From: Actomonas aquatica
Lineage (GTDB): Bacteria > Verrucomicrobiota > Verrucomicrobiia > Opitutales > Opitutaceae
Direction of reading: 5' to 3'
Length of the DNA: 64,000 bases
Assembly (NCBI RefSeq): GCF_019679435.2
Contig: NZ_CP139781.1
Span: 2,790,001-2,854,000, forward strand
Positions within the stretch are counted from its first letter, which is position 1. The number at the start of each line of letters is the position of its first letter. Made by a program: the position numbers and the translations under genes. Below are positions 1-8,703 of this stretch, piece by piece. The notes under the pieces were generated by a model that searched no databases, was not told where the DNA came from, and worked only from the letters and a program-made list of their open reading frames with translations.

Positions 1-572
1 AGCACCGGCGTCCCGTTGGAGGCCAGCCGTCCCGCCCAATTGTTGCGCAGGAAATACTGCCGCGCCCGCGGCCACAGCCCGAGGAAACGCACCGATTTGA
101 TGTCGCCAATCTCCCGGTTCACCAGCTGCTGCTTCAGCCACTGCGTGCCGGGCTCGTAGAAATCCTGGAAACCCACCGCCACAAAGCGGCCATGCTTACG
201 CTCCGCCGCCTGGATGGCCTCCGCCTCCTCCATCGAAGCGCACAACGGTTTTTCAACCATGACATTCGCCCCGGCCTCCAGCGCCGCGATCGTCATGCAA
301 GCGTGCCAGTGAATGCCCGTCGGCACCAGACAGAGGTCGATCGCGCCCGCTTCCTCTTGTAACATCACTTGATAGTCGGCGTAGATGCGACAGCCCTGCT
401 CTCGCAGCCAGGCCATCGTTTCCACTTCATCATCAGGATTGATGACGACGGCCGCCACCAGCTGCAAACGCTGCTGCGCGAGGCTCTCTTTCACCAATTG
501 GACGTAAACTTGACCGTAGCCGGAAACCCCGATCAAAGCGACGCGCGGGCGGGTGGAGGACGAAGAGGACAT
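1..572 (-). CDS. Gfo/Idh/MocA family NAD(P)-dependent oxidoreductase, partial
   Basis: The 190 codons present form the N-terminal Rossmann half of a Gfo/Idh/MocA oxidoreductase; the C-terminal part lies beyond the left edge. The dinucleotide-binding turn GVSGYG is at residues 15-20 and the family EKP motif is at 107-109, where the lysine normally takes part in catalysis. Members oxidise or reduce sugars, inositols or their acids in the cytoplasm. The start is the first ATG of the open frame, seven residues before the first beta strand. The gene is divergent from the adjacent rhamnosidase gene, which suggests a role in sugar catabolism, but the substrate cannot be read from the sequence. Confidence 0.9.
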   Translation of the reverse strand, partial: MSSSSSTRPRVALIGVSGYGQVYVQLVKESLAQQRLQLVAAVVINPDDEVETMAWLREQGCRIYADYQVMLQEEAGAIDLCLVPTGIHWHACMTIAALEAGANVMVEKPLCASMEEAEAIQAAERKHGRFVAVGFQDFYEPGTQWLKQQLVNREIGDIKSVRFLGLWPRARQYFLRNNWAGRLASNGTPV

Positions 573-840
573 GGTGGGGGAGACAACCGCCGCAGCACCT
601 GCCTCAACCATCAGGTGAGGACAAAACCGCGGGAGTATGGTGCCGAAAAGGGGTTAGGGAAACGGCAGGAAAGGATTGGGGAGTGTGAAAGGCAACACGC
701 TGGAACGAGTGCCACCGGAACAGGTTGCGGACGCTAGAATCCCGCTTGGATTAAGCCACGCGATGCATTTTTTGACAGTCAGAGCGAGCTCACTTCGCTT
801 CGCGTTCGCTCCACTCCCCCACATCCCCCACCGTCGCCCC

Positions 841-3465
841 ATGCCCCGCCCCCCTGTTCCCCTGCGTGTTGTCCTGACCCTGTGTCTTTGCTGTGCCGGT
901 ATCTTGAATACAGTCCGTGCCGCCCCCCCCACGGCCTCCTCCCATGAGGCGCCAGACAGCACCAAACCCTGGACCCGCTGGTGGTGGCCCGGCAGCGCAG
1001 TGGATCCCGCCGGTCTCACCGCCCAACTCGAGGCTTTCGCCGACGCCGGGATCGGCGGCGTCGAAATCACGCCGATCTACGGCGCCCAGGGAGCCGAGGA
1101 CCGCTACCGCGACTTCCTCTCCCCTGCGTGGACGGCCGCCTTGCAACACACGCTCAACGAAGCCCAGCGCCTCGGCCTCGGCGTCGACATGGCCACCGGC
1201 ACCGGCTGGCCCTTCGGCGGCCCCTGGGTCACTCCGACCGACGGTTCCCACCGCCCCGTGCTCGGCGCCGACGGACAACTCATCGGCGCCCCCACTGGCA
1301 TGCAGGTAAAACGCGCCGCTCCCGGCGGTGCCGGTCTCGTGCTCGATCCCTTTTCCGCCGCCGCACTCCAGCGTTACCTGGAACCGATCAGCGACGCCCT
1401 CGCCCCCTTCCCCGGCAATCCCACCCTACGCGCCCAGTTTCACGACTCGTTCGAATACTACGGGGCCGGCTGGACCGCCGGCATCGACCAGGCCTTCGTC
1501 GCCCGCCATGGCTATGAGCTCGCCCCCTACGCCGCCGCGCTCCTTGGCGAAGCGCCACTACCGACCGACGACCTGACCCGCCTGCGCGCCGACTACCGCA
1601 CCTTGCTCGGCGAGTTGCACCTCGAATACCTCCAGGCCTGGACCGCTTGGTCCCACGACCACGGCTGGATCACCCGCAACCAATCTCACGGCGCGCCCGC
1701 CAACCTGCTCGACCTCTACGGCGCCGTCGACATTCCCGAGACCGAAACCTTCGGCTCCACGCCTTTCCCATTTCACGGTATCCGCCGCATTGATACCGAA
1801 ATCCGCGGCAACGACGACCTGCCCGAACCGCTCATGATGAAGATGGCCTCCTCGGCCGCTCACGTCATGGGTCGCCCGCTGGTCTCCAGCGAAACCTGCA
1901 CCTGGCTTCGCGAACATTGGAAGGTGTCCCTCGCCATGGCCAAGCCCGAGATCGATCGCCTCTTCGCCAACGGCATCAACCACATCTTCTACCACGGCAC
2001 CGTCTATTCGCCGCCCGACGCCGCCTGGCCCGGCTGGCTGTTCTACGCTTCCACCCAGTTTAATCCCAACAACTCATGGTGGCAGGATTTCGCCGCCCTC
2101 AATGCCTACGTCGGCCGCATTCAAACCGTCCTGCAAAGCGGCGAGCCCGACAACGAAGTGCTGCTCTACTGGCCCTACGCCGACGTCACCCATCGCTCGG
2201 ACGTCGATCTCGTGCCGCTGCTCACCGTGCACCACGTCGACTGGCTCACCGGCTCCCCCTTTGGCCGCACCGCCCGCGAACTCGCCACCGCCGGCATCGC
2301 CACCGACTACGTATCCGACGCTCAACTACTGACTACCACCGTCGATGCCCGCGGCCAACTCGCCACTCCGGGCCATACCTACCGCGCCCTCGTGGTGCCC
2401 GCCGCCCAGCACCTGCCCCTCGCCACCCTGCGCCAACTCCGCGACCTCGCCGCCGCCGGTGCCCGCATTCACTTCACCGCCCTGCCTGCCGACGTGCCGG
2501 GGCTCGGCCACCTCGAGACCCGACGCGCCGAGTTCGCCACCTTACTCGACGAACTCCGCGCCCTCGCCGCGCAACCGGACACCTCCCTCACCCTCGGCGG
2601 CCACCCGGCCCCGGCCCTCGCCAACGTCGCCCTCACCCGCGAGCCGCTGGCATCCTCCGGCCTGGAATATATCCGCCGCCGCACCGACCAGGGCTGGGCC
2701 TATTTCGTCACCAACCTCACGGCCGATGATTTTGACGGTTGGCTTCCCCTTGGCGTATCCGCTCCTTACCTACAAGCGACCGACCCGCTCACCGGCCGCT
2801 TCGGCGAACCGATCCATCGCACCGCGGCCAACGGCCCCGGGGTCGAGCTGCGCCTCCAACTCGCCCCCGGCCAATCCGTGTTGCTCACCGCATCCCACCA
2901 GACTCTCCCCGGCTCGACGATGACATGGCCCCCGGTGCAACCCGCCGCCGCCCCCACTTCCCTCACCGGCGACTGGACCCTCACCTTCCTGCGCGGCGGC
3001 CCCGTGCTGCCCGCCTCGACCCGACTCGACGCGCCGATCGACTGGACCCAACTCGACGACCCCGACGCCCAACGTTTCGCCGGCACGGCGCGCTACGAAC
3101 TCACCTTCGAGCTGCCCGACGCGCCCGCCGGCACCACCGACTGGTTGCTCGATCTCGGCGACGTGCGCGAGAGCGCCCGCGTGATCCTCAACGGCGAGCT
3201 CGTCGCCACCCCCTGGAGCGTGCCCCACCGCATCCGTCTCGGCGCCCACCTCCGCCCCGGCAAGAACGTGCTTCAACTCGATGTCACCAACCTCTCCGCC
3301 AACCGCATCCGCGACCTCGATCGCCGCGGCGTGGAGTGGCGCATCATGCACGAGATTAACTTCGTCAATATCCACTACCGCCCCTTCGATGCGTCCGAGT
3401 GGGACCTGCAACCCTCCGGCCTGCTCGAAGTCCCCACCCTCACTCCGCTCACCCCCGCACCATGA
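841..3465 (+). CDS. GH106-type glycoside hydrolase, probable alpha-L-rhamnosidase
   Basis: This 874-residue protein has a signal peptide ending near residue 27 (after VRA). The mature N-terminus WTRWWWPGSAVD (44-55) is typical of GH106-like enzymes. Candidate acidic catalytic or metal-binding residues are E205 in FHDSFEYY and E351 in SSETCTW. Residues about 700-860 form a galactose-binding-like beta sandwich, as in GH106. Such enzymes remove terminal rhamnose from rhamnogalacturonan fragments in the periplasm or outside the cell. The ATG at 841 was preferred because it begins the signal peptide, although the frame is open further upstream. The stop codon overlaps the next start (ATGA), so the two genes are translationally coupled. 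Confidence 0.9.
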   Translation: MPRPPVPLRVVLTLCLCCAGILNTVRAAPPTASSHEAPDSTKPWTRWWWPGSAVDPAGLTAQLEAFADAGIGGVEITPIYGAQGAEDRYRDFLSPAWTAALQHTLNEAQRLGLGVDMATGTGWPFGGPWVTPTDGSHRPVLGADGQLIGAPTGMQVKRAAPGGAGLVLDPFSAAALQRYLEPISDALAPFPGNPTLRAQFHDSFEYYGAGWTAGIDQAFVARHGYELAPYAAALLGEAPLPTDDLTRLRADYRTLLGELHLEYLQAWTAWSHDHGWITRNQSHGAPANLLDLYGAVDIPETETFGSTPFPFHGIRRIDTEIRGNDDLPEPLMMKMASSAAHVMGRPLVSSETCTWLREHWKVSLAMAKPEIDRLFANGINHIFYHGTVYSPPDAAWPGWLFYASTQFNPNNSWWQDFAALNAYVGRIQTVLQSGEPDNEVLLYWPYADVTHRSDVDLVPLLTVHHVDWLTGSPFGRTARELATAGIATDYVSDAQLLTTTVDARGQLATPGHTYRALVVPAAQHLPLATLRQLRDLAAAGARIHFTALPADVPGLGHLETRRAEFATLLDELRALAAQPDTSLTLGGHPAPALANVALTREPLASSGLEYIRRRTDQGWAYFVTNLTADDFDGWLPLGVSAPYLQATDPLTGRFGEPIHRTAANGPGVELRLQLAPGQSVLLTASHQTLPGSTMTWPPVQPAAAPTSLTGDWTLTFLRGGPVLPASTRLDAPIDWTQLDDPDAQRFAGTARYELTFELPDAPAGTTDWLLDLGDVRESARVILNGELVATPWSVPHRIRLGAHLRPGKNVLQLDVTNLSANRIRDLDRRGVEWRIMHEINFVNIHYRPFDASEWDLQPSGLLEVPTLTPLTPAP

Positions 3466-4385
3466 AACTTCGCCTCCGTCGCCTCAGCCGCTTCTTGCTG
3501 CCCTCGCTCATCGCCGTGACCGCCGCTCTTGCCAACCCGCCCGCCGACGGCACCGTCATTCCGCTTTGGCCCGAGGGTGTGCCCGGTCAGCTCGGCATCT
3601 TGGCCGATGAGCAATGGGAGGATGGCCGCGTGCGCAACGTGCAGGAACCCACCCTCACCTACTGCACCCCCGCCGTCGACCGTCCCACCCGCACCGCCGT
3701 CATCGTGTGCCCAGGCGGTGGATACACCGTGCTCTCCTTCGAACGCGAGGGCTGGCAATACGCCCGCTGGCTCTCCCAACAAGGCATCACTACCTTCATC
3801 CTGAAAAATCGCCTCAAGGAATACGGCCACCCTCACCCCCTGCGCGACGTGCTGCGCGCCATTCGCCACGTGCGCGACAACGCCGCCGCCTACGGCATCG
3901 ATCCCGATCGCATCGGCGTCATGGGCAGCTCCGCCGGCGGCCACCTCGCCGCCTCCGCCTCCACCCTCTTCGATCATCCCGACGGCAAGACCGGCGCCGC
4001 CATCGATGCGGTGAGCGCTCGCCCCGACTTCGCCATCCTCATGTATCCGGTCATCTCCATGGCCGATGGCGTCACCCACGAGGGCTCCCGCCGCAACATC
4101 ACCCACGAGGATCCCGCTCTACGCCCCCTCCTCTCGCTTGAAGACCAGGTCACCGCCGCGACCCCGCCCACCCTCATCATCCACACGCAGGACGATCAAT
4201 CGGTGCCCGTCGCCAACGCCCTCCGCTACTACACCGCCCTTAGCGAAGCCGGCGTGCCCGCCGAACTCTACATTTTTCAACACGGCCCCCACGGCATGGG
4301 CCTGAAACCGGGCCTCGGCACCGCCTCCTCCTGGCCCGACCGCGCCCGCGAATGGCTCCAAGATCGCGGCCTCACGCTGCGCTGA
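3462..4385 (+). CDS. secreted alpha/beta-hydrolase esterase (BD-FAE / acetylxylan esterase-like)
   Basis: The 307-residue alpha/beta hydrolase begins with a signal peptide (about 1-25, ending near ALA). The oxyanion-hole motif PGGGY is at 84-88 and the nucleophile elbow GSSAGG at 155-160, with S157 as nucleophile. D244 or D245 and H277 in HGPHGMG are likely to complete the triad. This pattern fits the carbohydrate esterases that remove acetyl or feruloyl groups from plant polysaccharides. The ATG overlaps the stop of the GH106 gene, so the two are likely made together: the esterase would clear acyl groups that block the rhamnosidase. The natural ester is not determined by sequence. Confidence 0.88.
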   Translation: MKLRLRRLSRFLLPSLIAVTAALANPPADGTVIPLWPEGVPGQLGILADEQWEDGRVRNVQEPTLTYCTPAVDRPTRTAVIVCPGGGYTVLSFEREGWQYARWLSQQGITTFILKNRLKEYGHPHPLRDVLRAIRHVRDNAAAYGIDPDRIGVMGSSAGGHLAASASTLFDHPDGKTGAAIDAVSARPDFAILMYPVISMADGVTHEGSRRNITHEDPALRPLLSLEDQVTAATPPTLIIHTQDDQSVPVANALRYYTALSEAGVPAELYIFQHGPHGMGLKPGLGTASSWPDRAREWLQDRGLTLR

Positions 4386-4475
4386 TTCCGCTGAACGGTC
4401 ACCCGCGCGACGGACGGTCAGATTCCGCCGTCCCCTGCACGCGGCGGTGAGTTGGACATGGTGCCTTTTCACCCC

Positions 4476-6515
4476 ATGAAACCTCACTGCTTCCTTCTGT
4501 CCGCTCTCGCGGCCTGCCTCCTCGCGGGCAGTCTCGCCGCCCAACCCATGGTCGAACGCCTCTCCCGCGGCGTCACTGCCATTCATCAGCCCGACGGCTC
4601 CGTGTTCGTCACCTGGCGCCTCCTCGCCGACGATCCGGCCAACATCGCCTTCAACCTCTACCGCGAGACCGGGCCCAATCCCGACATCCCGCCCGACAGT
4701 CCTTTCGCCTCGCGCCGCGATCCGCGCGCCGGCCTCGCTCGCGTCAACGCTGAGCCACTCACCGCCGGCACCTGGTTCATCGATCGCGACGCCTCGCTGT
4801 ATCGGGAAACCCGTTACACGGTCCGTCCGATCGTCAACGGCGAGGAATGTGCCCCCAGCGCCGCCTTCACCTTCGCCTCCGGCGCCGCACCAATGCCCTA
4901 CCACGCCGTGCCCATCGATACGCCGGAGGGTTACACGCCCAACGACGCCTCCCTCGGCGACCTCGATGGCGACGGCGACTACGAGATCATTCTCAAACAG
5001 GAACAACGTCCGCGCGACAACTCCCACTCCGGTTACACCGGCGAAACCTTGCTCCAGGCCTACACCCTCGCCGGCCAACATCTCTGGACCATCAACCTCG
5101 GCAAAAACATCCGCGAGGGCGCCCACTACACCATGTTTATGGTCGCCGATCTCGACGGCGACGGTCGCGCCGAAGTCGCCTGCAAAACCGCCGACGGCAC
5201 CATCGATGGCCTCGGCCAGGTGATCGGCGACCCCGCTGCCGATTGGCGTGAGGGCGGCACCACCACTGTGCCGTCGCCCGATCGCTCCGGCGCCGAAGTC
5301 ACGCCCGATGGCTACCGCGCCCGCATGGAAGGCCGCATCATTCGGGGCCCCGAATACCTCACCGTTTTCGACGGCCTCACCGGTGCCGCCCTCGCCACCG
5401 TCGATTACATTCCCGGCCGCCATCCCGACACCGACACGCCCACCACCGAACAGATGGCCGCCATCTGGGGCGACGGTTACGCCAACCGCTCCGACCGTTT
5501 CCTCGCCGGCGTAGCCTACCTCGACGGTCACTTGCCGTCCCTGCTCTTCTGTCGCGGTTACTACACTCGCTCGGTCATCGCCGCGTGGGATTTCCGCGAC
5601 GGTCAACTGACTTCCCGCTGGGTCTTCGACAGCGACGACCACGGCCCACGCAACGGCAGCAACCCTTGGCGCGGTCAGGGCAACCACCAGCTCTCCACCG
5701 CCGACGTCGACGACGACGGTCGCCAGGAGATCATCTACGGTGCCATGGTCGTCGATGACGACGGTTCCCCGCTCTATACCACCGGCTGGGGTCACGGCGA
5801 CGCGCTGCACGTGTCGGACTTCGATTGGACCCATCCCGGCCTAGAGGTGCACGACATCCAGGAGCGTTTCGACAAAGAGGGCATGAGCCTGCGCGACGCT
5901 CGCACCGGCGAGCCGCTCTTCCTTCTGCCTTCGGTCAAAGCGGCCGAGGACGGTGGCGACAAAGGTGAAGGCCCCGGCCGCGGCAACGCCTTCAACATCG
6001 ATCCGCGCTTCCCCGGTGCCGAGATGTGGGCCGCCGGTGCCGAGGTCGACGGCCTCTACGCCGCCGACGGCACCGTCATCCTCGCCAAACGCCCGCGCGG
6101 TTTCCCGGTCAACTTCGGTGTCTGGTGGGACGGCGACCTCCTGCGCGAACTTCTCGATGGCAACCGCATCCTGAAATGGAACTGGGAAACCGAGTCGATC
6201 GATCCGCTCCTCGTCGCCCACGCCTCCACCTCCAACAACGGCACCAAAGCCACGCCCGCCGTCTCCGCCGACCTCTGGGGCGACTGGCGCGAAGAGGTCA
6301 TTTGGCGCGCCCGCGACAACTCCGAGCTGCGCATCTACACCAGCACCATTCCGACCCCGCATCGCCTCGTCACCCTCATGCAGGACCCGCAATACCGCAC
6401 CGCGATCGCCTGGCAAAACACCGCCTACAACCAACCCCCTCACCCCAGCTTCGCCCTCGACGAATCCCTCCCCCTGCCCCCGCCACCCGCGGTCACCTTC
6501 CCGGAAACCAAATAG
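4476..6515 (+). CDS. rhamnogalacturonan lyase, PL11 family
   Basis: A 679-residue exported protein that matches the PL11 beta-propeller lyases (YesW/YesX type) along its length. After the signal peptide (about 1-22) comes a fibronectin-like N-terminal domain starting VERLSRGVTAIHQPDGSVFV, then propeller blades with repeated calcium-binding loops such as DLDGDGDYE, DLDGDGRAE and DVDDDGRQE. PL11 enzymes cleave the rhamnose-galacturonate bond of the rhamnogalacturonan I backbone by beta-elimination. I chose the ATG at 4476 because it gives the cleanest signal peptide; an in-frame ATG at 4458 and a TTG at 4452 are alternatives. A terminator follows at 6545. Confidence 0.93.
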   Translation: MKPHCFLLSALAACLLAGSLAAQPMVERLSRGVTAIHQPDGSVFVTWRLLADDPANIAFNLYRETGPNPDIPPDSPFASRRDPRAGLARVNAEPLTAGTWFIDRDASLYRETRYTVRPIVNGEECAPSAAFTFASGAAPMPYHAVPIDTPEGYTPNDASLGDLDGDGDYEIILKQEQRPRDNSHSGYTGETLLQAYTLAGQHLWTINLGKNIREGAHYTMFMVADLDGDGRAEVACKTADGTIDGLGQVIGDPAADWREGGTTTVPSPDRSGAEVTPDGYRARMEGRIIRGPEYLTVFDGLTGAALATVDYIPGRHPDTDTPTTEQMAAIWGDGYANRSDRFLAGVAYLDGHLPSLLFCRGYYTRSVIAAWDFRDGQLTSRWVFDSDDHGPRNGSNPWRGQGNHQLSTADVDDDGRQEIIYGAMVVDDDGSPLYTTGWGHGDALHVSDFDWTHPGLEVHDIQERFDKEGMSLRDARTGEPLFLLPSVKAAEDGGDKGEGPGRGNAFNIDPRFPGAEMWAAGAEVDGLYAADGTVILAKRPRGFPVNFGVWWDGDLLRELLDGNRILKWNWETESIDPLLVAHASTSNNGTKATPAVSADLWGDWREEVIWRARDNSELRIYTSTIPTPHRLVTLMQDPQYRTAIAWQNTAYNQPPHPSFALDESLPLPPPPAVTFPETK

Positions 6516-6544
6516 GCGTCAGCCCAATCCTCCGCCCCCCTCCA

Positions 6545-6569
6545 CGCCGCCCCACCCGGGCGGCGTTTT
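6545..6569 (+). terminator. rho-independent terminator after PL11 gene
   Basis: The stem is CGCCGCCC (6545-6552) paired with GGGCGGCG (6558-6565), with a five-base loop, followed by TTTT. It sits 30 bp after the lyase stop codon and separates the first three genes from the GH27 gene. Confidence 0.75.
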
Positions 6570-6680
6570 CATTTCCCCCGCCCCAAACCACGCCTAACGG
6601 TTCGCCCCCGAAAACGCTGTTCCCTCTCCGCGCCCCCACCTAGCCTGCCCCGCTCCCCAAACCCCGACCTCTCCGCCTCC

Positions 6681-8498
6681 ATGTTCCGTCCACTCCGTCT
6701 CGCCACTCTCTCGCTCGCCGTGCTCACCACCGCTTCCGTCTCTTCCGCCAACGCTTCCGCCACCGAATCGTCCCCCCACGATTCCACCTTCCTCTCCTGG
6801 GCCGCCACGCCGCCCATGGGCTGGAACAGCTGGGACTGCTTCGGCACCACCGTGACCGAGCCCCAGACCAAGGCCCAGGCCGACTTCATGTCGGAACACC
6901 TCAAGGACCACGGCTGGACCTACATCGTCGTCGACATCCAGTGGTATGAACCCGACGCCAAAAACCACGCCTACCGCGCCGGCGCCCCGCTCACCATGGA
7001 CGCCTACGGTCGCCTCCAACCCGCGCCCAACCGCTTTCCCTCCGCCGCCGACGGCGCCGGCTTCAAGGCCCTCGCCGACTACGTGCACGCCCGCGGCCTC
7101 AAGTTTGGCCTCCACCTCATGCGCGGCATCCCCCGCCAGGCCGTCCACCAAAACGTGCCCATCCTCGGCACCGACGGCATCCACGCCCAGGACATCGCCA
7201 ACACCGATTCCATCTGCCCGTGGAACCCCGACATGTATGGCGTCGATATGTCCAAACCCGGCGCCCAGACCTACTACAACAGCGTCTTCAACATGTTCGC
7301 CGAGTGGGGCGTCGACTACGTGAAGGTCGACGACATCTCCCGCCCCTACCACGACCACGAGTCCGAGATCGAAGCCATCCGCCACGCCATCGATCAAACC
7401 GGCCGCCCCATGGTCCTCAGCCTCTCCCCCGGCGCCACCGCCCTCTCCGCCGCCGACCACGTTGCCCAAAACGCCAACCTCTGGCGCATCAGCGACGACT
7501 TCTGGGACCGTTGGCTCGCCCTCCACGAGCAGTTCGAGCGCCTCGCCAACTGGAACCCCCACCGCGTCACCGGCGCCTGGCCCGACGCCGACATGCTGCC
7601 CGTCGGCGTGCTCGACCTCGGCCGCCGCTCCACCCGCTTCACCGCCGATGAGCAACGCACCATGATGACCCTCTGGAGCATCGCCCGCTCGCCCCTCATG
7701 CACGGCGGCGACATGACCAAAACCGACGACTTCACCCTCGCTCTCCTCACCAACGACGAGGTCCTCGCCGTCAACCAACACAGCACCAACAACCGCCCGC
7801 TCTTCGACCACGACGAGCTCATCGCCTGGGTCGCCGACGTCCCCAACGATCCTGCCGGCGCCAAATACCTCGCCGTCTTCAACGCCCGCGACCGCGTGCG
7901 TCTCCTGCCGGAATACGCCGACTTCATCAGCGAGCCCATCACCGCCGGCCAAACCGAGCCGCTCCAGCTCGACCTCGACGTCACCGGCGGCACCCAGGTC
8001 ATCCTCACCAACCTGCCTGGATGGGACGGCCCCGGCCAAAACCCGCTCGTGTTCTCCGCCCTCACCGCGCACTTCGCCGACGGTCGCACCGTCGACCTCA
8101 CCGCGCAGGGCTGGTCCGCCGTCGACTCCCCGTGGGACGCCGCCGGCCAACACGACGCCACCGCCGACGCCCCGGCCCGCATCACCATGCTCGCCCCCAG
8201 CAAGGTCGCCTTCGACCTGCCCACCGACGCCACCCGCTTCACCGCCACCGTTCACTTTGAGCACCCCAAGGGCGCCCAAGAGGAAACTTTGCGCCTCGTC
8301 GCCGTCGTCGCCCGCGCGACCAACACCGACACCCGCGCCAGCGTGCCGATCCCGGTCGACCTGAACGAACTCGGCCTCAACGGCCCGGTCGCCATCCGCG
8401 ACCTCTGGACCCACCAGGACCTCGGCGAGCAAACCGGCACCTTCGCCCCCGAAGTCCCCTTCCACGGCGCCGGCCTCTACCGCCTCACGCCGCAGTAA
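6681..8498 (+). CDS. GH27 alpha-galactosidase, secreted
   Basis: A 605-residue exported GH27 enzyme. The signal peptide covers about 1-25. The GH27 signature MGWNSWDCFG lies at 46-55. The catalytic nucleophile is D217 in YVKVDD (213-218) and the acid/base is D304 in WPDADM (300-305). A beta-rich C-terminal region of about 200 residues follows the barrel, partly resembling an NPCBM-like module. The enzyme releases terminal alpha-galactose from plant oligosaccharides. It lies between two terminators, so it is probably its own transcription unit within the cluster. Confidence 0.94.
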   Translation: MFRPLRLATLSLAVLTTASVSSANASATESSPHDSTFLSWAATPPMGWNSWDCFGTTVTEPQTKAQADFMSEHLKDHGWTYIVVDIQWYEPDAKNHAYRAGAPLTMDAYGRLQPAPNRFPSAADGAGFKALADYVHARGLKFGLHLMRGIPRQAVHQNVPILGTDGIHAQDIANTDSICPWNPDMYGVDMSKPGAQTYYNSVFNMFAEWGVDYVKVDDISRPYHDHESEIEAIRHAIDQTGRPMVLSLSPGATALSAADHVAQNANLWRISDDFWDRWLALHEQFERLANWNPHRVTGAWPDADMLPVGVLDLGRRSTRFTADEQRTMMTLWSIARSPLMHGGDMTKTDDFTLALLTNDEVLAVNQHSTNNRPLFDHDELIAWVADVPNDPAGAKYLAVFNARDRVRLLPEYADFISEPITAGQTEPLQLDLDVTGGTQVILTNLPGWDGPGQNPLVFSALTAHFADGRTVDLTAQGWSAVDSPWDAAGQHDATADAPARITMLAPSKVAFDLPTDATRFTATVHFEHPKGAQEETLRLVAVVARATNTDTRASVPIPVDLNELGLNGPVAIRDLWTHQDLGEQTGTFAPEVPFHGAGLYRLTPQ

Positions 8499-8560
8499 AT
8501 CGCCGGCGCGCCCCGCCCGCCGCCCCCATCCTCCCGTCCGGTCCTTCCCCTCCTTCCAGT

Positions 8561-8592
8561 GCGCCGGGTCACCTCGTATGACCCGGCGCTTT
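8561..8592 (+). terminator. rho-independent terminator after GH27 gene
   Basis: A perfect 11-bp stem, GCGCCGGGTCA (8561-8571) with TGACCCGGCGC (8579-8589), a seven-base loop and TTT. It lies about 60 bp after the alpha-galactosidase stop codon. Confidence 0.75.
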
Positions 8593-8703
8593 GCGTTGTG
8601 GGCGGAGCCCGTCCGCCCCAATATCTCCCGCACCCCAAAAACGCCCACCCCGACCGCATCGCATTGACGCCCCTCGGGGTTTATCGCTAAATCTTACGGT
8701 TCC

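Noticed and set aside
4119-5834. Long - strand open frame opposite the PL11 gene
   Set aside because: Antisense shadow of a GC-rich gene, with no recognisable domain.
6594-8648. Long - strand open frame opposite the GH27 gene
   Set aside because: Antisense shadow; the + strand carries the GH27 catalytic motifs.
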